Part shown: positions 17,364 to 25,502 of the stretch, one piece after another | Position numbering within the stretch: the stretch's first letter is position 1 | How the letters are laid out: every line of letters begins with the position of its first letter | From: Candidatus Izemoplasmatales bacterium | Lineage (GTDB): Bacteria > Bacillota_I > Bacilli_A > Izemoplasmatales > Hujiaoplasmataceae | Assembly (NCBI GenBank): GCA_028698875.1 | Contig: JAQVVR010000003.1 | Span: forward strand, 62,001-126,000 | DNA: 64,000 bases | Reading direction: 5' to 3' | Made by a program: the position numbers and the translations under genes | The notes under the pieces: model-generated | Seen by the model: the letters and a program-made list of their open reading frames with translations, nothing else | Database searches by the model: none | Told to the model about the DNA's origin: nothing

Positions 17364-18203
17364 TTATAGTTGATCAACGAAATCCCTTAGCAAATTTATC
17401 GCGACTGTTTTCCGATAATGTTTGTTAGAACGTTGATCATCAATAGGCAAAATCAACGGATCATACATGTCAATTAAACGCCAAATTCCATTTTTCAATT
17501 CGGATATGGTCATGCCAATCCACGCACCTTCAACAGTCTCGTTACGGACGACTGTTTTTCCTACTGCGCCAAATGTTAATCGCAAATCAGCAATCTTGCC
17601 ATCTTCAATATCAACCGCCCCAGCAAAAGATACCTTTGAGATTGCATCAGCCTTACGACCACCGACTTTAACAAACCGCTCAAAATCAAAGCGATGTTTA
17701 GGAATCACGATTTTGACGATCATTTCTTCGGGATGCATAACTGTTTTTCGAGGCCCAATAATGAGATCTTTGAGAAGAATCATCCGAAATCCGGCCATGT
17801 TTCTCAGTTCAACCCAAGCATCATAAAGAATCAGCACCGGTAATGAATCACCGGCTGGTGAAGCATTACCAATATTGCCCGCCAGTGTGGCAATATGCCG
17901 GATGGCTGGTGAAGCCATTTCTCCAATGGCTTCTGATAATAATGAAGGAACATCCGGATGATTCATAATGGTTTCTAAAGGCGTCATAGCCCCAATTTCA
18001 ATCCGTCCATCGATGGCGGTAATCCCTTTTAGTTCTTGAAGATTGAAACAGTATAACATATTTTTGGTAAACTCAATTGATGTTTCGCTCCAAGATCGAT
18101 TTTGAACCATCAAATCGGTTCCTCCTGCGAAAACCTGGAAGTCCCCTTGATATAAATATTTTAAAGCCTCTGAAAGCGTATCGGGAATGATGTGTTTTAC
18201 CAT
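17364..18203 (-). CDS. xdhB: Xanthine dehydrogenase FAD-binding subunit (set 1)
   Basis: 279-residue CO-dehydrogenase/xanthine-dehydrogenase flavoprotein. FAD-binding motifs AGGTDLMVQ (about residue 22) and TLAGNIGNASPAGD (about residue 105) are visible; a CutM-like C-terminal domain follows. It passes electrons from the Fe-S subunit to NAD+ or another acceptor. It overlaps xdhC by 7 bases. The order molybdenum, Fe-S, FAD subunit is the reverse of the second set further upstream. Confidence 0.93.
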   Translation of the reverse strand: MVKHIIPDTLSEALKYLYQGDFQVFAGGTDLMVQNRSWSETSIEFTKNMLYCFNLQELKGITAIDGRIEIGAMTPLETIMNHPDVPSLLSEAIGEMASPAIRHIATLAGNIGNASPAGDSLPVLILYDAWVELRNMAGFRMILLKDLIIGPRKTVMHPEEMIVKIVIPKHRFDFERFVKVGGRKADAISKVSFAGAVDIEDGKIADLRLTFGAVGKTVVRNETVEGAWIGMTISELKNGIWRLIDMYDPLILPIDDQRSNKHYRKTVAINLLRDFVDQL

Positions 18204-18670
18204 AATCCTTCACCAGCTTTCGCGGCTTCTTGTATTGCCTCAACAATCATATTATATCCAGTACAACGACAAAGGTTTCCTGATAAAGCGACCTTTATTT
18301 CCATCTCCGTCGGATGCGGATTTTTATGTAAGAGACTCTCTGTCGCTATGACCATACCCGGAGTGCAAAATCCACACTGAACGGCCCCCATTTTGGCAAA
18401 AGCTTCTTTTATAACTGTGAAGCGCTTAGTTTTGGCAAATTCTTCAATCGTGATGACTTCTTTTCCTTCTACATTGGCTAAAACAAACAAGCAAGAATTA
18501 ACAATCTCATGATTGATTAAAACCGCACATGCCCCACATTCGCCTTCGCCACAACCTTCTTTTAACCCTTTTAAATTAAAGTCATTACGGATGACATCAA
18601 GCAACCGACGGTTCAAATCGCTTTGAACGGTGACCGGTTGGTGGTTTAAAGTAAATTTAACGATTGCCAT
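18197..18670 (-). CDS. xdhC: Xanthine dehydrogenase 2x[2Fe-2S] subunit (set 1)
   Basis: 157-residue ferredoxin-type subunit with both canonical clusters: CGEGECGAC...C (plant-type) in the first half and CGFC...CRCTG in the second. It relays electrons from the molybdenum centre to FAD. It overlaps the upstream molybdenum-subunit gene by 14 bases and the FAD-subunit gene by 7, indicating a three-subunit complex made from one message. Confidence 0.95.
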   Translation of the reverse strand: MAIVKFTLNHQPVTVQSDLNRRLLDVIRNDFNLKGLKEGCGEGECGACAVLINHEIVNSCLFVLANVEGKEVITIEEFAKTKRFTVIKEAFAKMGAVQCGFCTPGMVIATESLLHKNPHPTEMEIKVALSGNLCRCTGYNMIVEAIQEAAKAGEGLW

Positions 18671-20756
18671 ATTCGATCAACTCCATTATCGATTCTGGGG
18701 TTACAGGAATATTATGTACCCGTCTAAAAATCGCATTTTCAATTGCCATCGCCACGGCCGGCGCTCCCCCGATTAAAGTTAATTCCCCAGCGCCTTTAGC
18801 CCCATATGGTCCGCCAGCGTGTGGATTATCGATCAATTCAGTTGTTATTTTCGTCGTATCCAAGGCGGTAGGAATGATATAATCAGTCATATTTTTTTGT
18901 CTGACTTTACCATTTTTCACTTCCATATTCTCTAAATATCCATAGGCAAAACCCTGGGTGATTCCCCCTTCGGCTTGACCTTTAATGACTAAATCATCAA
19001 TTGCTTTCCCTAAATCATAGACACTCCATGCTTCTTCTAAAGTCACTTGATTTGTCACTTTATCAACAGAAACATCGACGATGTTTACACCCCAAGAATA
19101 GGCGGGGTAAGCATCTCCATGAAAGGTGGCTTCATCCCATACAATATAATCGGGTTGGACGTATTGTTCAATCACCGTATCCGCAACTCCATTTTGCCAT
19201 CGGTCATGCATTTTTTGCGCTGCTTTTGCAACTAAACCGCCAACAATCATTGTCGTACGTGAAGCTACCGTTGGTCCTGAATCAGGAACAAAATCTGTAT
19301 CCGGATATGGGAATCGCACTTTATCCATCGGTATACCGAGAGTATGGGCAACAATCTTACTCATCGTTGTCCTGACGCCTTGCCCCATATCGACAGCTGC
19401 AATTAAGATATCAACATTGTCTTGTTCATCTTTATGCAACTTAACTTGCGCTTTGATGATGGTTGCTTCGCCACTGCCAGTGAAGCCACAACCATGGAAA
19501 AAAAGGCTGATTCCCATTCCTCGAAGTTGATTTTCCAACTTATATTTTTGACTTTTCCGCCGGTAATCGGATATCTCAAGCGCTCGTTTAATCAAATCAT
19601 TCATTAAAATCGGATCTCGAAAAGTGCCTGATGTTGAAGTTAAATCGCCTTGTTTTGCAAGATGTTTCATTTTGAAGTCTAAGGGGTCAATCCCCAAATC
19701 TTTTGCAATATGATTTAAAAACATTTCTACAGCATAAAAAATCTGCGGAGCTCCAAACCCACGAAAGGCCCCATTTGGAACTGTATTAGTTAGATATACG
19801 ATTCCAGAACAATCAACATTGGGAATTGTATAGGCTCCAGTAGTCGCAATCATCGCTCGCGATAAAACCACATTTGATAAACCAAGATACGCTCCTCCAT
19901 CTAATCTAATATCAGATGAAATCGCGACAAGAGAATTATCACTATCGACAGCTGCTTTCATCCGTATAATTGCGGGATGACGTTTTGTGGTTACTTCGAT
20001 GTCTTCTTCGCGTTCATAAATCAAACGAATCGGTTTATGAATCTTGTTAATAGCGACAGCGAGTTGACATCCCATCAATGATGGAAATTCTTCTTTACCA
20101 CCAAAGGCTCCACCAACAGCTGGCTGAATAATTCTAACCTGTTCCGATGAACATCCCAGCGCTAACAAAACCGCATTTTTAACATAATATGGACATTGAA
20201 TCGATCCAATCAAAGTAATTTTATCGCCTTCGGAATATCCAATCATACCCTGTGGTTCGATATATGCTTGTTCCTGATATCCCGTTTGGTACGTATATTC
20301 AAAGATGCGATTTGCACTTGAAAATGCGTTTTGAGGATTACCTTTTTCATAATGGTAATTGATGGCGATATTGCTTTCATCATATATCGGTTCAATCAAC
20401 TTGGTTTCCAAAATAATCTTATTTATAAGCGACTGAACAACCGATTTTTGCGGACCTACAATAAGTAAAATCGGTTCTCCAAAGTAACGTAAAATCTTTT
20501 CGGCAAAAATCGGCATATCGTCTTTTATGATTTTAACCCCATTTTTGCCAGGAACATCACGATAATCCACTGCGAAATATCCATCCGGAAGTTTTGGCAC
20601 AGTGATGGATACAATTTCACCACTTATTATCGGTGATCGAAACGTTTTAGCATACAACGCTCCTTCAATCTGAACATCGTTGACGTATTTCGCACATCCA
20701 GATATTTTCTCATAATTATCAATTTTATTAACTGATATACTGATATCTTTTTGCAT
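18657..20756 (-). CDS. xdhA: Xanthine dehydrogenase molybdenum-binding subunit (set 1)
   Basis: 699-residue molybdopterin subunit. It has the N-terminal hammerhead domain, the GGAFGGKEE loop (about residue 217) near the molybdenum site, a GAFRGFGAPQ loop and the C-terminal GAKGAGE motif with the catalytic Glu. It hydroxylates hypoxanthine or xanthine. It is shorter than the second molybdenum subunit in this operon (773). No in-frame selenocysteine TGA was noticed. It starts 27 bases after the flavoprotein gene's neighbour region on the same strand, so it is probably co-transcribed with the upstream ssnA block. Confidence 0.9.
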   Translation of the reverse strand: MQKDISISVNKIDNYEKISGCAKYVNDVQIEGALYAKTFRSPIISGEIVSITVPKLPDGYFAVDYRDVPGKNGVKIIKDDMPIFAEKILRYFGEPILLIVGPQKSVVQSLINKIILETKLIEPIYDESNIAINYHYEKGNPQNAFSSANRIFEYTYQTGYQEQAYIEPQGMIGYSEGDKITLIGSIQCPYYVKNAVLLALGCSSEQVRIIQPAVGGAFGGKEEFPSLMGCQLAVAINKIHKPIRLIYEREEDIEVTTKRHPAIIRMKAAVDSDNSLVAISSDIRLDGGAYLGLSNVVLSRAMIATTGAYTIPNVDCSGIVYLTNTVPNGAFRGFGAPQIFYAVEMFLNHIAKDLGIDPLDFKMKHLAKQGDLTSTSGTFRDPILMNDLIKRALEISDYRRKSQKYKLENQLRGMGISLFFHGCGFTGSGEATIIKAQVKLHKDEQDNVDILIAAVDMGQGVRTTMSKIVAHTLGIPMDKVRFPYPDTDFVPDSGPTVASRTTMIVGGLVAKAAQKMHDRWQNGVADTVIEQYVQPDYIVWDEATFHGDAYPAYSWGVNIVDVSVDKVTNQVTLEEAWSVYDLGKAIDDLVIKGQAEGGITQGFAYGYLENMEVKNGKVRQKNMTDYIIPTALDTTKITTELIDNPHAGGPYGAKGAGELTLIGGAPAVAMAIENAIFRRVHNIPVTPESIMELIEYGNR

Positions 20757-20783
20757 GAAATCACCTCTATTCCTGTAATGTTT

Positions 20784-21854
20784 TTATTTTAAAGCTTGAG
20801 ATGGGCATTTCGAAATACACAATCCACAACTAAAACATTTGTCTTTATCAAATGTGATATGCTCTTTCAACTCAATAGCAAAATACGGACAGATTCGGAC
20901 GCATAACTGACATTTAGTACATTTTTCCGGATTTAAAATCGGGATATAAGGTTCATAGGATACAGCATTTTTTAAAGGAGTTTGTTTGACATCTTCAATA
21001 CTTGAAAAACCGTATTTTTCTAGCACAAGTGGTAAATCCTGTATAATTTTTGAAAATAGATTTTTGCCTTTTAAAAGTGCACCGGAAAGCATCTGAGTGG
21101 CTGATGCTCCCGCTAGCAAGAATTCAATGACATCTTCGGCTTTGGAAATTCCGCCAACACCGATAACCGTTAACGATGGCATCGCCTTTTTAATTTTGTA
21201 TACTGTGGCTAATGCTAGATTTTTTATCACCGGTCCACTCGTCCAAACAAATCCCGCGTCATTTCCATAAACGATATTTCGGTTGTTCAAATCAATTTTC
21301 ATTGTTGGTCCTAATGAATTGACTGCTACAACCCCATTTGCACCTGCATCAGATATCGCTTTTGCAAAACCTTCCGGATCTGGCAAATGAGGACTGATTT
21401 TCATATAAATTGGTTTGGTGGTGTGGCTTCGAATGGTTTTAACCGTATCAGCTATCACCTTCAAGTCCGTTCCCACATAATGTGTCGATACTTCAAATGC
21501 GTCAGCGAAGCGATCAAGAAGGGGAATTAAAATCTCCATATCCGCCTTGGTATAACCAACACTGATTATAAGCGGTCGATCTTTTGTCTGCCAAAAAGCT
21601 GGCAAAAAATCATTTACCCATTTTTGATATGGGTACTCACTCCACAATTCACTATTCATCACATACTCACGATCCCCATAAATACAAGGCTTCGGTATAT
21701 GCGGTAGTATCGTGGAAATTGTTTTGGTAACAATTGCCCCACAGCCTTCATTAACCATAAAAGCCAATTTGTCAGCGTCACCTACTAATGGTCCTGAAGC
21801 CGGCATGAGCGGATTTGCTAAGTATAATCCGTTGAAATTTGTTGTCAAATCCAT
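20784..21854 (-). CDS. PreA-like dihydropyrimidine/dihydroorotate dehydrogenase-family flavoprotein with two [4Fe-4S] clusters
   Basis: 356-residue protein. Residues ~1-290 form a DHOD/PreA-type FMN barrel (LANPLMPASGP, MKISPHLPD, GVGGISKAEDV). The last ~60 residues carry two CxxCxxCxxxCP ferredoxin motifs (CTKCQLCVRIC and CFSCGLCISKC). The ATG at 21854 suits the AAAGGA site better than one three codons earlier. PreA in E. coli reduces pyrimidines; in this purine operon it occupies the place of the much larger YgfK oxidoreductase and may reduce or oxidise a ring intermediate. That functional replacement is my inference. Confidence 0.75.
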   Translation of the reverse strand: MDLTTNFNGLYLANPLMPASGPLVGDADKLAFMVNEGCGAIVTKTISTILPHIPKPCIYGDREYVMNSELWSEYPYQKWVNDFLPAFWQTKDRPLIISVGYTKADMEILIPLLDRFADAFEVSTHYVGTDLKVIADTVKTIRSHTTKPIYMKISPHLPDPEGFAKAISDAGANGVVAVNSLGPTMKIDLNNRNIVYGNDAGFVWTSGPVIKNLALATVYKIKKAMPSLTVIGVGGISKAEDVIEFLLAGASATQMLSGALLKGKNLFSKIIQDLPLVLEKYGFSSIEDVKQTPLKNAVSYEPYIPILNPEKCTKCQLCVRICPYFAIELKEHITFDKDKCFSCGLCISKCPSQALK

Positions 21855-21859
21855 ATTAA

Positions 21860-23152
21860 TCATCCTTTCTTAAGATCGTTCCATAGGCGTGTGGCCGACA
21901 AAATTGCTTTTTGGTATTTAGAGGCCAGCTCCGGTTTTATTTGATAATTGGTAATTACTCTTTGCCCAGCGATGAAAACGTCACTTGGCTTAAAACTGTT
22001 GTATAAGCCAAAGAAAATATGGCCAAAAGCATTATCCACATTTATTGGGGTTGCCGGATGGTAAGGTATCGTTAATAAATCCGCTGCATAACCAACCTGG
22101 ATTTTACCAAGTAGCACGCCTAAGCGCTCGCTGGCAAATTCATAAGTGTCAATTATCATTTTTTGCAAATCCGCCAGACTAAAAGAAGTAATTCCTTTTT
22201 GCAGATGAGCGGCATAATAGATATTCAGATATTCGGTAGTGATTGATGAAGAAATACCATCATTACCGATGATGACTTTGACACCCGATTGACGAAGCAA
22301 TTCAAAATTCGGCAAACCTACGCCATTGTTCATATTTGATGACACATTTATAGCAACAGCACAATTGTGTTTTTTAAGGATTCTTAGTTCTGATGAATCA
22401 GCATATAATGCATGAGCAATAATGCTTCCAGAGTTAAGTAAGCCATGACGATCAAGACGATTGATAATTCGTTCTCCATAAAGATTTTGGCAATCGATTT
22501 CATCATCATTGCTTTCTGCGGCATGAATATGAATTGGTTGGTCTTTCAAACTGTTTTTCACGGCTTTCAATGTGGTTTCGGATAAAGTCATCGAAGCGTG
22601 TAGGCCAAACATTCCCGAAGAAAACGGAGTGGGCTTAATCGCAAGAAAATCCTCATTTTCTTTAAGACATGCTTGCACATCAAACCGATCGCTTGTTTCA
22701 AAACAGAATACTCCTCGCATCAATGCATCATCACAGACAGCACGTTTGAGCGCCAATAATGACCCCAAAATATCCTTACCACTGGCATGATGATCAATTA
22801 TGGTTGTAATGCCATTTTGTAAAAAATCAACGCTTGCGGCAATACCACTATAATAATTCATGTCGTTATCCAGTTTGGCATCAATTTTCCACCATAGTTG
22901 TTCCAAAATCGCTTTGAAATTTTGGGGCTTAAAAGGCAATGATAGCCCACGGGCAAAAGTTGAATAAATATGCGAATGTCCCACAACAAGCGATGGCATT
23001 ACTAATTTACCCTGACAATCAATAATCTCGTATCCCTTGTTAATGAAATCTGACATAGGTCCGACTTTTGTGATTATCTCATCAAAAATGATATACGCAT
23101 TGTCTTGGTATTGATGATAATCATATATTTGGGCGTTAATCAAAGCTTTCAT
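21860..23152 (-). CDS. ssnA: SsnA-type aminohydrolase
   Basis: 430-residue amidohydrolase of the chlorohydrolase/guanine-deaminase-like group. Metal-binding motifs are VGHSHIYSTFARG (about residues 66-78), HIHAAE, an HALYAD motif and IGNDGISS. The AGGAGG about 9 bases before the ATG at 23152 sets the start; in-frame TTG and GTG codons lie just before it. SsnA is a standard member of anaerobic purine/urate degradation clusters and is thought to remove an amino group hydrolytically from a ring intermediate. Confidence 0.9.
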   Translation of the reverse strand: MKALINAQIYDYHQYQDNAYIIFDEIITKVGPMSDFINKGYEIIDCQGKLVMPSLVVGHSHIYSTFARGLSLPFKPQNFKAILEQLWWKIDAKLDNDMNYYSGIAASVDFLQNGITTIIDHHASGKDILGSLLALKRAVCDDALMRGVFCFETSDRFDVQACLKENEDFLAIKPTPFSSGMFGLHASMTLSETTLKAVKNSLKDQPIHIHAAESNDDEIDCQNLYGERIINRLDRHGLLNSGSIIAHALYADSSELRILKKHNCAVAINVSSNMNNGVGLPNFELLRQSGVKVIIGNDGISSSITTEYLNIYYAAHLQKGITSFSLADLQKMIIDTYEFASERLGVLLGKIQVGYAADLLTIPYHPATPINVDNAFGHIFFGLYNSFKPSDVFIAGQRVITNYQIKPELASKYQKAILSATRLWNDLKKG

Positions 23153-23158
23153 CACCAA

Positions 23159-24460
23159 TTACCTCCTTTTAACTAGATGTCCTTTACCATTTTCGAATTG
23201 CTGATTACGAATCACGAACCGTCCGCGAACTATTGTTGAATCAACATATCCCGCAGAAGGAAAGTCTTGATACAAATCATAATCACACCGAGAATGATTT
23301 GTCTTGATGGAATAATTATTTTCGGGTTTATATATTACCAAATCCGCATCACTTCCAACGGCAATTTGGCCCTTTTGGGGATAAAGTCGATGAATAAGTG
23401 CTGAATTTTTCGTCATTTTATCAATAATTTGGTCGGAAAAGATTTGATACAATAAGTTAAAAGCATGCTCAACCCCACCTATGCCCAGGGAAATATCTTT
23501 CAGAAATATATGATTTTTTTCTGCTTTCATAAACGGGCAATGATCCGTTCCAATCGTAAAAACATCATCAATCATATTTTTCAAAATTAGCTGTTCATGC
23601 AAACTACGTATCGGAGGTGCCATGGTATATAAGAATCCGTCTGATTGTTGCAAGCAATCATTTGAAAGCACAAAATATTGCGGACAACTTTCAATAAAAA
23701 ATTGCTTATTAAGTAAATCAAGATATTCATCTTTAAGGCGTTTTAAGGTTTCGCCACTAGAAAGGTGAACCATATATAGCTTTCCGCCTGTTTCCTTTAC
23801 AAAACCTGCTAGTTTTAAAGCTTCGCTAGTCTCACATATCGATGGCCGTGAAAGTGATAAATCGCGAAAAGTATCAGTCGACTTGATCTTAATCATATCG
23901 TCGTTTTCGATATGTGCGGTAATTAAAACACCATATTGCCGCGATAACTGTAACAATTCCTTGATTTGTGGGTCGAATGTTCGGCGTCCTGAATCAGAGT
24001 ATGTCGTAAAAAGTTTAATGGATGTCATCCCAAGTTCAAGTACTTTTTTAACAAATGCTTCCAAATCACCTTTGGGATTTTTGATGGTGGCATGAAATTG
24101 GTAGTCCACAACACTCGCTTGAGCCTCTTTGAGTCGGCGTTGATAAGCCAGTTCTAAATCGTTTACATTATCAACTGGGTCTAGAAAATCAATAATTGTT
24201 GTAACCCCACCATAAGCAGCAGCAATACTACCAGTATAAAAGTCGTCAGCCGAATGATTTTTGCCACAATCAAGAGCAAAATGAACATGCGGATCAATAA
24301 ATCCGGGAAGCACTAATTTATGCGTGGCATCAACAATTTCGCTTGCTGGGTAAAGTTCGGAAGCCAGCCGACTAATGACCCCATCCTTCACATAAACATT
24401 AGTATATTCAAATTGCCCATTTATATATACTTTTGCGTTCTGAATTCGTAAATCGTCCAT
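23159..24460 (-). CDS. hyuA: Dihydropyrimidinase / hydantoinase-family ring-opening enzyme
   Basis: 433-residue cyclic-amidohydrolase. It shows the metal ligands GFIDPHVHFALD (about residue 52), the carbamylated-lysine segment TSIKLFTTY, ITAHIEN, YMVHLSS and IGTDHCPF, all as in dihydropyrimidinase. It should open a reduced purine or pyrimidine-type ring. The ATG at 24460 is placed 6 bases after AAGGA; an earlier in-frame ATG lies in that site. It corresponds to hyuA in the E. coli cluster and lies between ssnA and the NTPase gene. Confidence 0.92.
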   Translation of the reverse strand: MDDLRIQNAKVYINGQFEYTNVYVKDGVISRLASELYPASEIVDATHKLVLPGFIDPHVHFALDCGKNHSADDFYTGSIAAAYGGVTTIIDFLDPVDNVNDLELAYQRRLKEAQASVVDYQFHATIKNPKGDLEAFVKKVLELGMTSIKLFTTYSDSGRRTFDPQIKELLQLSRQYGVLITAHIENDDMIKIKSTDTFRDLSLSRPSICETSEALKLAGFVKETGGKLYMVHLSSGETLKRLKDEYLDLLNKQFFIESCPQYFVLSNDCLQQSDGFLYTMAPPIRSLHEQLILKNMIDDVFTIGTDHCPFMKAEKNHIFLKDISLGIGGVEHAFNLLYQIFSDQIIDKMTKNSALIHRLYPQKGQIAVGSDADLVIYKPENNYSIKTNHSRCDYDLYQDFPSAGYVDSTIVRGRFVIRNQQFENGKGHLVKRR

Positions 24461-24478
24461 GCATAGTCCTTCCTTCAC

Positions 24479-24946
24479 TTACATAAGTTGATATTCAGAT
24501 ATTGCATATTTTTTTAGAACCGCATCAATGAGTTCATTACGAATTGCCACATAAATCTCTAGTTTTGAAGCGACCATCTCTGAAAAAATCGCGTGGAATC
24601 CCTTGCCATCAAGTTCCAATAACCCGATTTCATCAAGATAAATAGGGGATATCTTTTTAGTAATCATCTCTCGAATTGTTTCTTCAATCCATGTCAAAGT
24701 GGCTGAGGAAACCATGTATGGTCCAACCTGGCAACAAGAATCAAAGTCATTTGGAACATAAGTGTTATGATAAATAAACGGTCGTTCCTCCATTGTGGTT
24801 AATCGGGTTGCCCAATAAGATTTTACTATTTTATTTTCGATCTGTTTCGTGGCGACGAACCCATCGCCAGTCTTATAAAATTGGTATAAAGCCATCATTT
24901 TACTGGTTTTGCCAGAATCAATACACCCAGAAATAATATTAATCAC
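24479..24946 (-). CDS. Small P-loop NTPase (THEP1-like)
   Basis: 155-residue protein starting with a GTG (GGGGG 8 bases upstream). Walker A is SGCIDSGKTSK (residues ~6-16) and Walker B is PIYLDEIGLLEL (~residue 100-111), the arrangement of the nucleoside-triphosphatase THEP1 family. In E. coli clusters an unrelated-length NTP-binding accessory gene, yqeC, lies in a comparable position, so a cofactor-maturation role for the molybdenum enzymes is possible but unproven. Confidence 0.65.
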   Translation of the reverse strand: MINIISGCIDSGKTSKMMALYQFYKTGDGFVATKQIENKIVKSYWATRLTTMEERPFIYHNTYVPNDFDSCCQVGPYMVSSATLTWIEETIREMITKKISPIYLDEIGLLELDGKGFHAIFSEMVASKLEIYVAIRNELIDAVLKKYAISEYQLM

Positions 24947-25005
24947 ATCGTTATCCCCCTGATCAAGACATTTACAAAATAGCCAGAAATTAACAAGACA
25001 TCATT

Positions 25006-25500
25006 TTACAAGAACACTGTCACAACGATTGCTAAAAGCAAAAAGGCGCCTGCGAAGATAAGTTTTATTGGTAAACCCGCCAGTGATTTCTTACCAAATA
25101 GTAATATTTGATATGATATACAACCGTCCCAATCGCTCCCTCAAGCAGTCCATTAAAAAAATGTCATTCCAGCTTCAATACTTTGGAGTTGACCCGATAC
25201 AGTATGAAATACCAAATCCTGAAAAACTAAAAATAAAACAAACATCATTCGCCAAGCAATACTCGCAGTCAGAAAGGAAATTAAATTTGTCACTACTATA
25301 TTGCCGCTCCAAGACCAATGAACAAAAGTGCTGTCCGCAAATTTGTTTTCAAAAAAGCATGGATGAGTATAAAACATGCAATTGGAAACATTACTGCACT
25401 AGCTACTAGCGATGGCAAAAGATGTAAAACATAACCCAATGTAGCTTCCTAAATTCCCCAACGGCTTCAAAAAAGCCAATTTGTGATATTAATGCCGCTC
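25006..25500 (-). pseudogene. Decayed small integral membrane protein gene inside the purine operon
   Basis: No intact gene is present, but three consecutive minus-strand fragments in different frames read as membrane segments: one with LLPSLVASAVMFPIACFIL, one with VVTNLISFLTASIAWRMMF and GLLEGAIGTVVY, and a last one with FAGAFLLLAIVVTVFL then a stop at 25006. At least two frame changes and several stops separate them. The direction and position match the operon, so it was probably a transporter-like or other polytopic membrane component. The family could not be recognised. Confidence 0.6.
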
Positions 25501-25502
25501 TT

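Noticed and set aside
20784-21854. Pyrimidine biosynthetic dihydroorotate dehydrogenase (pyrD)
   Set aside because: The C-terminal two-cluster ferredoxin domain and the purine-operon setting fit PreA-like proteins; no pyr genes are nearby.
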